NCBI RefSeq assembly: GCF_014645015.1
Contig: NZ_BMLC01000004.1
Location: 230,065-294,064, forward strand
DNA: 64,000 nt
Source: Salinibacterium xinjiangense
Lineage (GTDB): Bacteria; Actinomycetota; Actinomycetes; Actinomycetales; Microbacteriaceae
Direction of reading: 5' to 3'
Below the pieces are notes generated by a model that was not told the DNA's origin, did not search any database, and was given only the letters and a program-made list of their open reading frames with translations. A program made the translations under genes and the position numbers. Positions 7,249 to 15,099 of this stretch are shown here, piece after piece (the first letter of the stretch is position 1; every line of letters begins with the position of its first letter).

Positions 7249-7799
7249 TGCAAACGGGAGAAACGTCACAGGTCCTGGTTCACGTCGGGGCGAATGTGCA
7301 TCGCTTCCGCAACGCTGCCAACCTCAGCCAAGTCGCCCTGGCGGATCGCGCCGGCATCAGCCGCCGAACGATCATCAAGCTCGAATCCGGTGAGGCAAAC
7401 ATCAGCCTGACGGGCCTGGACCATCTGGCTGACGCGCTGGGCGTCACCTTCGTCGACCTGGTTGCCGCCCCCGCCGCCGCCCACGCCGACATCCGCGAGC
7501 TCGCGTGGGAAGGTCGGCCCGGGAGCGCCGCGGTGCTGCTGGCCTCTGTGCCCGCCGCGAAGGATGCCCAGCTGTGGGCGTGGGTGCTGGAACCCGGGGA
7601 CCGCTACGACGCCGAACCGGACCCCGAAGGCTGGTCCGAACTCCTCATGGTCTCCGAAGGGTCTATCCGAGTTGAACAAGAACGCGGCGACGTCATACTG
7701 GTTGCGGGCGAACACCTCGCCTTCGGGACGGCGCAGCAGTACTCCTACGTTAACGACGGCGATTATCGCGCGCGTTTCACGCGGATTGTCGTCAGCTGA
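7248..7799 (+). CDS. XRE-family regulator with cupin domain
   Basis: DNA-binding regulator of 183 residues. Residues 10-68 form an HTH_3 domain (VHRFRNAANLSQVALADRAGISRRTIIKLESGEANI). Residues 90-180 form a small cupin fold with VLEPGDRYDAEPDPEGWSELLMVSEGSIRVE and GEHLAFGTAQQYSYVN. Such XRE-cupin proteins sense small molecules, often amino acids or amines, and typically regulate an adjacent transporter. It is divergent from the EamA-AlaX operon and most likely controls it. The ATG at 7248 is preferred because the HTH domain starts shortly after it. Confidence 0.9.
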   Translation: MQTGETSQVLVHVGANVHRFRNAANLSQVALADRAGISRRTIIKLESGEANISLTGLDHLADALGVTFVDLVAAPAAAHADIRELAWEGRPGSAAVLLASVPAAKDAQLWAWVLEPGDRYDAEPDPEGWSELLMVSEGSIRVEQERGDVILVAGEHLAFGTAQQYSYVNDGDYRARFTRIVVS

Positions 7800-7857
7800 C
7801 GAACCACACACTCCCGCTTGCAGACGGCAGGCCGAGCAGGCGGTTGATCAATTCGAT

Positions 7858-7975
7858 TTGGACAAGTTGAATGGCACAAATCACGCTTGCTCGCCGCAGC
7901 GTGAAGCCTGAATCTGCCTACAGAACGGCGACAAATCGAATGGCACGGGACGTTGTGCCACCTGATTTGTCCGCG
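7858..7975. repeat. three copies of the transposon-end-like motif, two converging
   Basis: Degenerate copies of the 22-bp motif seen at 5109-5171: reversed at 7858-7878 (TTGGACAAGTTGAATGGCACA), reversed at 7928-7947, and forward at 7954-7975 (TGTGCCACCTGATTTGTCCGCG). The last two face each other as an imperfect palindrome separated by 6 bp. Together with the left copies they bracket the AlaX-EamA-XRE genes. No transposase gene is left. Confidence 0.6.
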
Positions 7976-8046
7976 CCTGGCCTGTCGCTTATCTCCGTGC
8001 CAATAGTAGGATCTGACTCCATTGTCGGTGAGGGGGCGAAGATCGT

Positions 8047-8418
8047 ATGGTCGCGAAAATCCTATTTCAGCGATCACAGTACCGGCGGAACAGGCTCCAT
8101 TTCCTGTGGGCGCTGCCCGTCGCATGGTTCCTCACCGTTCCGGCGCAATTCATCGCGGCTTTGAGCCTCTGCGGTATCAGCGGATGTAGCGGTGGTGGCT
8201 TCGGGCGGTCGACCCCTGACTTCCCTTCGGTCTTCGGCGGAGTCCTGGTCAGCGGGATAATCCTGGCTATTCCGGTACTGGCGATTCCATGGACACAACG
8301 GTGGACCCACCGCCTCACGCTGGCTATTTTCATCGCCTTTGGAGTTGCAGCCCTGCTCTTTCTCCTGATCGATCAGCGCCCCGGCGACCTCAAGTGGGAT
8401 TTCAGCGGGCGCCACTAG
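8047..8418 (+). CDS. small membrane protein of unknown function
   Basis: Putative 123-residue membrane protein that I do not recognise. A basic N-terminus (KILFQRSQYRRNR) is followed by three hydrophobic segments at about residues 18-38, 62-80 and 88-107. The first is followed by a cysteine/glycine-rich loop, LCGISGCSGGGFGRS. The start is supported by GAGGGGG at 8031-8037, 9 nt before the ATG. It stands alone in a stretch of mobile-element debris, so it could be cargo or a leftover; the clear ribosome site and membrane pattern favour a real gene. Confidence 0.55.
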   Translation: MVAKILFQRSQYRRNRLHFLWALPVAWFLTVPAQFIAALSLCGISGCSGGGFGRSTPDFPSVFGGVLVSGIILAIPVLAIPWTQRWTHRLTLAIFIAFGVAALLFLLIDQRPGDLKWDFSGRH

Positions 8419-9341
8419 GGTCTCGTGGCAAGGGACGGCAGACGCCATGTCCATTGCCAGCCGAGTTGGCCAATTGCCACTCTTCATGGCCGGGCCGCCA
8501 TCTCGTTGACCAATTTGCCACGCACGTGGTCTGAGCGAATGTCTGAAACGCAGCATCTTGCCCGGGCATACGGGGACGGCGGGGCAACTTCCGTTGCAAG
8601 AAGTCGCTTCGGTTATCGGTTCAACGCGATGCATGGTGCGATCCGCCAGTTCTGAATGACGTCGGGTCGAACTTTTTTCGAGCTAACGGCACCTCACGTG
8701 GAGTCGTGGTTGACGTCGCTCAACATCGCGCGCAACGTATCGGCTCGTCATGGCCGTCTCCTCAACCCGGTTTTCGCGATGTCCCCGAAACTTTCAAAGT
8801 CCCGTAAGTGCCCCCCTCGACGCTGGCAGCCCGTTCACCCGAACGTTCCGACAACTCACCATGGTTCAGATGCATGCTGAAGATGCAGGCGATGGGGAAC
8901 CAGCGATTGCTTCCGGCCGCCGTCCGGCCGTTCCCGAGCGTGCCCCCGTGCCGATCCGTCGTCTCGGCGCTTGGTTTACGGGCACTGTCAGCACCGACCG
9001 CGCTACGTCGGCCTACCCTCCGATTTGGACAAGCGGGAAGACACGCGCCCACTCAAACGCGTAGGTGTCGCCACCTGAGGCGGTGATCAACAAGGTCTGC
9101 CGGGGTGATTGGATGTCAAGGAGAAGTAGACACGATGACGCGACCAGAAACGGGCATGATGCTCGCCGGTATGAACGCCGACGTCGAGCAGGCCGATGAC
9201 ATCGGCCCCGGCTGCCACCCAAACAAGAAGGACTGGATTTCGGCCGACCTCCCGACAAAAGCCGCGCCTCGGGATAAGCGCAACCAAGCGTCGTACTACC
9301 CCGTGTTCGCAGGCCAGCGATGCCAAACCGCGGGGCAGCGC
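8419..9341. other. gene-poor stretch with mobile-element debris
   Basis: No reading frame in this 920-bp stretch has a recognisable domain or a convincing ribosome site. The left part carries the repeat pair listed at 8456-8521. The remainder, including short frames at 8656-8880 and 9105-9461, looks like decayed sequence upstream of nothing in particular. I assign no function. Confidence 0.5.
8456..8521. repeat. pair of 25-bp direct repeats, likely IS end
   Basis: Related 25-bp units at 8456-8480 (GCCAGCCGAGTTGGCCAATT plus GCCAC) and 8497-8521 (GCCATCTCGTTGACCAATTT plus GCCAC), period 41 bp. The 41-bp period equals that of the different motif at 5109-5171. A GTGGCAAG at 8425-8432 is a possible inverted half. 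This looks like the multi-site end of another transposon of the same general kind. Confidence 0.5.
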
Positions 9342-10028
9342 CTAGAAGAAGTCGGGGCTCGGGGTCGATGCCTGTCGGATCGAAACGTCAGCGTGGCGAT
9401 CGAAACGATAGCCAACGCCGCGGACTGTGCGCACGATGTCTTCGAAGTCACCGAGCTTTGAACGGAGTCGACGCACGTGCACGTCGATGGTCCGCTCGTT
9501 CGGGATCTCATCGTCCCCAGCGGCCCACAGCGCCGTGATGATCTCGGCACGATCGATCGTGCGGCCCTCGCGCAGCACGAGGTATTGCAGCAGCTCGAAT
9601 TCTTTGTAGGTGAGGGATGCGGTCGAGCCGTCGAGCAGCACGCGCTTGCGAGAGATGTCGACGACCACACCACCGCGAGGCTTCGGGGCAGGTTCCTCGA
9701 CCTGGCGGTGCTTCGCGAGAGCCGCTGGATCCTGCAACGCCAGGCGCACTACGTCGACATCGCGGCCACCCGCACCGGCCGGAGCCAGGGCCACGGCGGC
9801 GTAGGTTTCAGACCCGGGGACGAGCTGTGCAAGAAGCTGTTTGAGCTGTTCGACCACCTGGCCGAGGTCAGTGCCGGCGTCGAGTGCTTTCGCCTGGTCG
9901 ACACCCACGTAGAGGGCGAATCCACGGGCCTCTGTGCCGGTCGGCACGGCATGAAGTCTGCGAGGCGGGGAGGGTTGGATGGGCAGAGCCGGAGAAAGTG
10001 GTGCACGTTCGATGGCGGCAAGTGACAT
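9342..10028 (-). CDS. winged-helix (OmpR-type) DNA-binding protein without receiver domain
   Basis: Transcription factor of 228 residues. The C-terminal half, about residues 125-215, is an OmpR/PhoB winged helix: LTYKEFELLQYLVLREGRTIDRAEI, the recognition helix ERTIDVHVRRLRSKLG and the wing VRTVRGVGYRF. The N-terminal 120 residues do not look like a phosphoacceptor receiver domain: no DD...D...K pattern is visible, and a proline-rich start leads into a small alpha-beta segment. No histidine kinase is next to it. Proteins of this layout are common in Microbacteriaceae but I know of no defined regulon. Confidence 0.85.
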   Translation of the reverse strand: MSLAAIERAPLSPALPIQPSPPRRLHAVPTGTEARGFALYVGVDQAKALDAGTDLGQVVEQLKQLLAQLVPGSETYAAVALAPAGAGGRDVDVVRLALQDPAALAKHRQVEEPAPKPRGGVVVDISRKRVLLDGSTASLTYKEFELLQYLVLREGRTIDRAEIITALWAAGDDEIPNERTIDVHVRRLRSKLGDFEDIVRTVRGVGYRFDRHADVSIRQASTPSPDFF

Positions 10029-10330
10029 GGCGTCGAGAATCCCTGAGAATTGTGGTGAAGGGCCTCTGATGATGAGGGTGTGATCCTTCTGGGTGCTACG
10101 GGTGATTCATTCAGGTAATACGCCGCTATGAGGGCGAGAGCCTGGGAGCTGGATCTGGTGAAGAACCGTACTCGGCGGAATGGGCCGTTAGGCGCACATT
10201 CGACAACACATGACGACACGAACTCCGCCGACCTCGAGGGAGGTGCTTGCGAACGTGTGAGCAGTCATAGGTCAATTATGCCAGAGAGATCCGTGCTTGT
10301 CGACAGCAAACCTTCCGATGGGTTGGACGG
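10029..10330. other. intergenic region, nothing recognised
   Basis: About 300 bp between the winged-helix gene start and the upp stop. It must hold the promoter of the winged-helix gene, but I see no clear -10/-35 pair, hairpin or RNA gene. Confidence 0.4.
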
Positions 10331-10963
10331 TCAGACGGAGCCGTAGAGCCGGTCTCCCGCGTCGCCGAGCCCCGGCACGATGTATCCGACCTCGTTGAGC
10401 CGCTCATCGAGGGCGCCCAGCACGATGGTCACCTCGCGGCCGGTGGTGGCGGCGTCGACGGAGGCGAGGCCCTCGGGGGTTCCGAGAAGGCAGACGGCCG
10501 TGACATCCACGGCTCCCCGATCAAAGAGGTACTGGATGGCGGCGATAAGGGACCCGCCGGTCGCGAGCATCGGGTCGAGCACAAAGCACTGGCGGTTCGA
10601 TAGGTCGTCGGGAAGGCGCTCGGCGTAGATATGCGGCTCCAGCGTTTCCTCGTTGCGCACCATGCCGAGGAAGCCGACTTCGGCGGTGGGGATGAGCTTG
10701 ACCATTCCTTCGAGCATCCCGAGCCCGGCTCGCAGGATGGGGACGACGAGGGGCCGCGGGGAGCTGATGGCGAGCCCGGTCGTCACGGCCACGGGCGTCT
10801 CGATCTCGAGCGGTTCAGTACGCACGTTGCGGGTGGCTTCGTATGCGAGAAGCGTCACGAGCTCTTCGGTGAGTGCCCTGAACGTCGGCGAGGGTGTGTT
10901 CTTGTCTCGCAGGACGGTGAGCTTGTGCGTGATGAGCGGGTGATCGGCAACGTGTACTCGCAT
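10331..10963 (-). CDS. upp: uracil phosphoribosyltransferase
   Basis: Salvage enzyme making UMP from uracil and PRPP, 210 residues, full length for the family. The PRPP-binding signature is [18 protein letters not shown]-terminal [20 protein letters not shown] and [12 protein letters not shown], and the uracil-binding [15 protein letters not shown] at the C-terminus, are all present. The ATG at 10963 follows TAGATT by exactly 6 nt on the minus strand, so translation is probably leaderless. It is divergent from tadA with only 14 bp between the start codons. Uracil released by pseudouridine breakdown would be a substrate, although the psuG copy in this window is broken. Confidence 0.97.
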   Translation of the reverse strand: MRVHVADHPLITHKLTVLRDKNTPSPTFRALTEELVTLLAYEATRNVRTEPLEIETPVAVTTGLAISSPRPLVVPILRAGLGMLEGMVKLIPTAEVGFLGMVRNEETLEPHIYAERLPDDLSNRQCFVLDPMLATGGSLIAAIQYLFDRGAVDVTAVCLLGTPEGLASVDAATTGREVTIVLGALDERLNEVGYIVPGLGDAGDRLYGSV

Positions 10964-10977
10964 AGGCTCAATCTACT

Positions 10978-11448
10978 GTGGGTGGCTATGAAGAGTTGAT
11001 GTCGGAGGCGATCACCGAGGCGAAGCTCGCCATCGAGACCGGTGACGTTCCTGTCGCGGCCATCATCGTGGATGCCGCGGGGGCGACGATCGCGATCGGT
11101 CGCAACGAACGCCAACTTACGCATGACCCCACAGCGCATGCTGAGATCGTGGCGATCCGTAAAGCTGCGGAACAGGCCGGAACGTGGCACCTCGAGAACA
11201 CCACGCTCGTGGTCACGCTTGAACCGTGCACGATGTGCGCGGGCGCGATTCTGCAGGCGCGCATCCCGCGTGTGGTGTTCGGTGCGTGGGACGAGAAGGC
11301 GGGCGCTGTCGGCAGCGTGCACGATGTGCTGCGCGACCGCCGACTGCCGCACAGGGTTGAGGTCATCGCTGGAGTTCTTGAGACGGAATGCGCAGCACTG
11401 CTGACTGGCTTCTTCGAAGAACGCCGCCGCCCGCCGCTCGACAGCTAG
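10978..11448 (+). CDS. tadA: tRNA-specific adenosine deaminase
   Basis: Converts adenosine 34 of tRNA-Arg(ACG) to inosine; essential in most bacteria. The zinc-dependent deaminase signature is complete: HAEIVAI with the catalytic glutamate, and EPCTMCAGAI with the two cysteine ligands. Length is 156 residues if the GTG at 10978 is used; an ATG at 10999 (MSEAITEAKLA) is an equally plausible start and closer to homologues. Divergent from upp, a neighbourhood common in actinobacteria. The stop overlaps the convergent cation efflux gene. Confidence 0.95.
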   Translation: MGGYEELMSEAITEAKLAIETGDVPVAAIIVDAAGATIAIGRNERQLTHDPTAHAEIVAIRKAAEQAGTWHLENTTLVVTLEPCTMCAGAILQARIPRVVFGAWDEKAGAVGSVHDVLRDRRLPHRVEVIAGVLETECAALLTGFFEERRRPPLDS

Positions 11449-12407
11449 TCTGCGCTCCTGATCACGACCGTCTCGGTCGCGGGGTTCGCGGGGTTCGGCG
11501 CGCTAAAGATGTCGGGTTCGAGATAGATCATTCGGGCGGTCGGAACGGCAGCCCGAATGCTCGCTTCGACGGAGTTGATCTCGGTCGCGACATCCGACAG
11601 CCGCATCTTGCTGGCGAAGGCGATCTTCGCGGCGACCAGCAGTTCGTCAGGCCCGAGGTAGAGGGTCTTCAGGTGGATGAGTGCCTCGACGCACTCATTC
11701 TCATTGATCGCATCGCGGATCTTCACCGTGTCATGAGGGTTCGCGCCCTCACCGACCAGCAGGCTCTTGGTTTCGATCCCGAGGATGACGGCCACGGCGA
11801 CGAGCAGCACGCCGATGGCGAGAGTGCCGATGGCATCCCAGTTTGCGTCCCCGGTGGCGACGGTCAGGCTTATGCCGGTCAGGGCGAAGGCAAGACCGAG
11901 AAGTGCTGCGCAGTCTTCGAGAAGCACCACGGGAAGCTCCGGAGCTTTCGCACGGCGCACGAACTGCACCCAGCTTTGAGTGCCGCGCACGTGGTTCGAC
12001 TCTTTGATGGCGGTGCGAAGCGAGAACGTCTCGAGGCCGATAGCGACGATGAGGATCACGATGGGCACGATCGGCATCTCCACCTCATGCGGGTTCTGGA
12101 GCTTGTCGATGCCCTCGTAGATCGAGAAGACACCTCCGACCGAGAACAGGATGATCGACACGACGAATGCGTAGACATAGCGCTCGCGGCCGTAGCCGAA
12201 CGGATGGGAGTCGTCGGCTTTGCGTCGGGATTTGCGCCCGCCGAGCAGTAGCAGGCCCTGGTTGCCGGTGTCGGCCAGCGAGTGCACACTCTCGGCGAGC
12301 ATGGAGCTGGAACCGGAGATGAGAAAACCGATGAACTTCGCGATAGCAATACCGAGGTTCGCCAGCAGTGCCGCGATGATTGCCTTACCTCCGCCAGATG
12401 CGCTCAT
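11445..12407 (-). CDS. cation diffusion facilitator family transporter
   Basis: Divalent metal exporter of 320 residues. Six hydrophobic helices are visible, starting AIIAALLANLGIAIAKFIGF. Helix II carries ESVHSLADTGNQ with the HxxxD metal site. The SHPFGYGRERYVYAF loop is typical of the subgroup, and a second site lies in LEDCAALLG. The C-terminal domain (about residues 225-300) is the cytoplasmic ferredoxin-like fold. Metal specificity (Zn, Mn or Fe) cannot be read from the sequence with certainty. Divergent from proC with a shared palindromic -10 element. Confidence 0.92.
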   Translation of the reverse strand: MSASGGGKAIIAALLANLGIAIAKFIGFLISGSSSMLAESVHSLADTGNQGLLLLGGRKSRRKADDSHPFGYGRERYVYAFVVSIILFSVGGVFSIYEGIDKLQNPHEVEMPIVPIVILIVAIGLETFSLRTAIKESNHVRGTQSWVQFVRRAKAPELPVVLLEDCAALLGLAFALTGISLTVATGDANWDAIGTLAIGVLLVAVAVILGIETKSLLVGEGANPHDTVKIRDAINENECVEALIHLKTLYLGPDELLVAAKIAFASKMRLSDVATEINSVEASIRAAVPTARMIYLEPDIFSAPNPANPATETVVIRSAD

Positions 12408-12414
12408 GGGATCA

Positions 12415-12424
12415 ATCCTAGGAT
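12415..12424. promoter_or_regulatory. palindromic shared -10 element between the cation efflux gene and proC
   Basis: ATCCTAGGAT is a perfect palindrome and reads TAGGAT on both strands. It is 6 nt from the proC ATG (12431) on the plus strand and 7 nt from the efflux ATG (12407) on the minus strand. Both mRNAs would be leaderless and transcription of the two genes mutually exclusive at any moment. Confidence 0.55.
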
Positions 12425-12430
12425 GATCGC

Positions 12431-13258
12431 ATGACCACGACGCTTCCCACGATTGCCATCATCGGAGCAGGTTCCATGGGTGGCGCCATCCTCGGTGGGC
12501 TACTCTCCCCCGCGGTGATCGTGGATGGCGGTATCCGGGTAACCAATCGCACCCGCGCCAAAGCAGACCTGATCGAAGCGCCCGGCGTCACCTCCTATGC
12601 GCTGGCAGAGACGGCGGATGCCAACCAGCGCGCGGTAAGAGGCGCGGAAATCGTGTTGCTCGGGGTCAAGCCCGCCATGATCCGTGACACGCTCGCCGAG
12701 ATCGCTCCCGCGCTGGATGCTGGCACTCTCGTCATCAGCGTCGCGGCCGGTGTCACCATCTCGACCATGGAGGCCGCGGTACCGAACCCGGTGCTGCGGG
12801 CGATGCCGAATACGCCGGCACTCGTCGGCAGGGGAGTTACGGGGCTTGCTGCAGGAACCCGATCCACTCCCGCCCAGCTCGAACTGGGTCGGACGCTCTT
12901 CGAGACCGTCGGCACCGTGCTCGAGATCCCGGAATCCCAGATCGATGCGCTCAGCACGATCTCGGGGTCTGGTCCGGCGTACGTGTTCCTGCTGATCGAT
13001 GAGCTCACCCATGCGGCCGTGCGCATGGGTTTCACCGCAGAGCAGGCGGCGATCATGGTCAACGGAACCTTCGGTGGCGCGGTCGCATTGCTCGAGGCCT
13101 CGGACAGGTCGCCAGAGCAGTTGCGCCTGCAGGTGACCAGCCCGAAAGGCACGACCGAACGGGCCGTGGCCGAACTGCAGGAGGCCGACCTCGGTGGATT
13201 GTTCGACCGGGCGACCGCTGCGGCACTGGCGCGCGCTCGCGAACTCGCCGCGAGCTAA
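12431..13258 (+). CDS. proC: pyrroline-5-carboxylate reductase
   Basis: Last enzyme of proline synthesis, reducing pyrroline-5-carboxylate with NAD(P)H. Length is 275 residues. The N-terminal Rossmann motif is IAIIGAGSMGGAILGGLL. The family signature in the C-terminal dimer domain covers ALSTISGSGPAYVFLLIDEL and extends through LRLQVTSPKGTTERAVAEL. RAMPNTPALVGRGVTGL is the conserved substrate loop. The ATG follows TAGGAT by 6 nt (leaderless). Convergent with the RCK gene. Confidence 0.97.
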   Translation: MTTTLPTIAIIGAGSMGGAILGGLLSPAVIVDGGIRVTNRTRAKADLIEAPGVTSYALAETADANQRAVRGAEIVLLGVKPAMIRDTLAEIAPALDAGTLVISVAAGVTISTMEAAVPNPVLRAMPNTPALVGRGVTGLAAGTRSTPAQLELGRTLFETVGTVLEIPESQIDALSTISGSGPAYVFLLIDELTHAAVRMGFTAEQAAIMVNGTFGGAVALLEASDRSPEQLRLQVTSPKGTTERAVAELQEADLGGLFDRATAAALARARELAAS

Positions 13259-13294
13259 TTGTTCTTCCCAGGGAATACAGCCGGGTCACGGCGC

Positions 13295-13966
13295 TCAGGC
13301 GCCGATGCCCGCGAAACGCTCGATGTCGGCAGAGTTGCCGCTGACGATGATGAGGTCGTGGTTGGATACGACCGTATCCGGCGTCGCATAGGTGAAGTCC
13401 TGGCCCGGTGACTTCACGCCGACGACGGTAATGCCGAATTTTTTCCGCACCAGCGACTCGGAAAGCGGGATACCGCGAATCGGCTTGGGCGGATACATCT
13501 TTACTATCGCGAAATCATCGTCGAATTCGATGAAGTCGAGCATGCGGCCCGACACGAGATGGGCGACGCGCTCGCCGGCTTCGGCCTCGGGGTAGATGAC
13601 ATGATTCGCGCCGATGCGTGTCAGGATCTTGCCGTGCGACCGGCTGATGGCCTTCGCCCAGATCTGGGGGATCTTCAGGTCGACGAGATTTGCCGTGATC
13701 AGAACCGACGCCTCGATGGATGATCCGACGGCGACGACCGCGATCGAGAAGTCCTGCGCGCCGATCTGCCGCAACGCATCGATAGATCTGGCGTCGGACT
13801 GCACGGCGTGGGCGACGCGGGCAGACCACTTTTGCACGAGACTCGCGTCGGCATCGATCGCCAGTACCTCACGGTCGAGCCTCTGCAGCTGGCCGGCCGT
13901 TGCAGCGCCGAACCGGCCGAGCCCGATCACCAGCACCGGCGCGTTATGTGCAATTCTGTCAACCAC
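13295..13966 (-). CDS. TrkA/KtrA-type potassium uptake regulatory protein
   Basis: Cytoplasmic RCK subunit that gates a potassium uptake channel. The RCK_N domain begins VLVIGLGRFGAATAGQLQRL, the NAD(H)/ATP-binding loop, with the conserved acidic residue in VLAIDAD. The C-terminal TrkA_C domain spans about the last 80 residues (FAIVKMYPPKPIRGIPLSES...). I prefer the GTG at 13966 (VVDRIAHNAPV), giving 223 residues as in homologues; a GTG at 14011 would add 15 residues. The membrane partner (KtrB/TrkH) is not next to it in this window. Confidence 0.9.
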   Translation of the reverse strand: MVDRIAHNAPVLVIGLGRFGAATAGQLQRLDREVLAIDADASLVQKWSARVAHAVQSDARSIDALRQIGAQDFSIAVVAVGSSIEASVLITANLVDLKIPQIWAKAISRSHGKILTRIGANHVIYPEAEAGERVAHLVSGRMLDFIEFDDDFAIVKMYPPKPIRGIPLSESLVRKKFGITVVGVKSPGQDFTYATPDTVVSNHDLIIVSGNSADIERFAGIGA

Positions 13967-14066
13967 GGTTGAGGCCCCATTTTCGGTCTGGAACGTGCCG
14001 GGAAGCAACACGTGCGACTTGCGGCTATGCGTCGAAAGCTTAGCTTCACCGCGCTACCCTGATCGG

Positions 14067-14564
14067 ATGGCAGACATCTTCGACGTGATTGCAGACGCCA
14101 CGAGGCGCGACCTCATGCAGGTCCTGCTCGACCGGCACGGGTCAGCCATAACCGGATCGGGCGACATCAGCGTCAACGAGATCGTCGAGAAGCTGGGTCT
14201 GAGCCAGCCGACAGTGTCGAAACACCTCAAGGTGCTGCGCGACCATGGTCTCGTCTCGGTTCGTGAAGACGGCCAGCACCGCTACTACAGCATGGATGCC
14301 GACCCCCTCGAGACTGTTGAAGACTGGCTCATCCCCTTCCTGAGTGCTGACGTCGACGACTCCGTGATCGATGGTGGCTCGGCCGCGGTCGCGGCGTGGT
14401 CGGGGGCCGACGTGGGTGGCACCCTCGGTCGCCGCATCGCCGACGGTTCGCGCCAGGCCCGCACGGCCATCCACGAGGCAACCGACAAACTGCACGACGC
14501 ATCCGAGGCTGTCGCCGAGAAGCTGCCGGATGGTGTGCGACGCCGGTTGTTCCGCGACCGGTAG
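14067..14564 (+). CDS. ArsR-family transcriptional regulator
   Basis: Winged-helix regulator of 165 residues. It starts ADIFDVIADATRRDLMQVLL, and the recognition helix is LSQPTVSKHLKVLRDHGLVSVREDG with HRYYSMD as wing. The CxC metal site of classical ArsR proteins is absent, so it is probably not a metal sensor. A long C-terminal extension (about 60 residues, rich in alanine and charged residues) follows the domain. The ATG at 14067 follows TACCCT (14055-14060) by 6 nt, indicating a leaderless transcript. Confidence 0.88.
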   Translation: MADIFDVIADATRRDLMQVLLDRHGSAITGSGDISVNEIVEKLGLSQPTVSKHLKVLRDHGLVSVREDGQHRYYSMDADPLETVEDWLIPFLSADVDDSVIDGGSAAVAAWSGADVGGTLGRRIADGSRQARTAIHEATDKLHDASEAVAEKLPDGVRRRLFRDR

Positions 14565-14681
14565 GCAGTCGTCCGTCCCCGGATTCCGGGGTGGACAGTG
14601 AGTCACACCAGCCCCTATTGTTACCGAATAGCACACCAGTAACATCCTCGGTGTGCCTACGGTTCGAGGGGCGCAGCCAAT

Positions 14682-14876
14682 ATGACGCGGGATCTGTCTG
14701 ACGTGCGATTCCTCACGGTTGCCGAGGTCGCTGAGATGATGCGCGTGTCGAACATGACGGTCTACAGGATGGTGCACTCCGGTGACCTGCCTGCCGTGCG
14801 ATTCGGTCGCTCCTTCCGAATCCCGGAGTCTGCAGTCGCTTCCGCCATCGAGACACCGATGTCGGACGTCGGTTAG
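14682..14876 (+). CDS. BldC-like MerR-type helix-turn-helix protein
   Basis: Small 64-residue DNA-binding protein. FLTVAEVAEMMRVSNMTVYRMVHSG is the helix-turn-helix and DLPAVRFGRSFRIPESAV is the short wing, the layout of BldC of Streptomyces and of excisionase-type HTH_17 proteins. No recombinase is next to it, which favours a BldC-like regulator over an excisionase. GAGGGG at 14667-14672 is about 9 nt before the ATG. It lies directly upstream of the bS22 gene, a neighbourhood conserved in many actinobacteria. Confidence 0.88.
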   Translation: MTRDLSDVRFLTVAEVAEMMRVSNMTVYRMVHSGDLPAVRFGRSFRIPESAVASAIETPMSDVG

Positions 14877-14970
14877 CGCGCATATCCTGCTGCGGTAGAC
14901 TCACGTAGTACATTTTTCCGCGGTTCTGATTCGGACCGAGCGGTTCGTTGAAGAAATCAGTGAGGTCCCT

Positions 14971-15069
14971 ATGGGTTCAGTCATCAAAAAGCGTCGCAAG
15001 CGTATGGCCAAGAAGAAGCACCGCAAACTGCTTCGCAAGACGCGCCACCAGCGCCGCAACAAGAAGTAG
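14971..15069 (+). CDS. ribosomal protein bS22 (AURKAIP1/COX24 domain)
   Basis: Very small, strongly basic protein of 32 residues: MGSVIKKRRKRMAKKKHRK, then LLRKTRHQRRNKK. It matches the small-subunit protein described from mycobacterial ribosomes and the C-terminal domain of mitochondrial COX24/AURKAIP1. TGAGGT at 14961-14966 is a well-spaced ribosome site. About 40% of the residues are Lys or Arg, which fits a peptide buried in rRNA. A hairpin follows the stop immediately. Confidence 0.92.
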   Translation: MGSVIKKRRKRMAKKKHRKLLRKTRHQRRNKK

Positions 15070-15097
15070 GTCGGTAGCCGCGAATGCGGCAACCGAC
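15070..15097. terminator. hairpin terminator after the bS22 gene
   Basis: GTCGGT-A-GCCGC, loop GAAT, GCGGC-A-ACCGAC: 11 base pairs with one A/A mismatch, starting on the last base of the stop codon. It lies between convergent genes and may serve both. Confidence 0.6.
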
Positions 15098-15099
15098 GA

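Noticed and set aside
11388..12251. 287-codon open frame antisense to the cation efflux gene
   Set aside because: Composition (Asp, His, Arg rich) is that of an antisense frame; the efflux protein on the other strand is complete.
14682..14876. Excisionase of a mobile element
   Set aside because: The fold fits excisionases, but there is no integrase nearby and the position before the bS22 gene is that of BldC-like housekeeping regulators.
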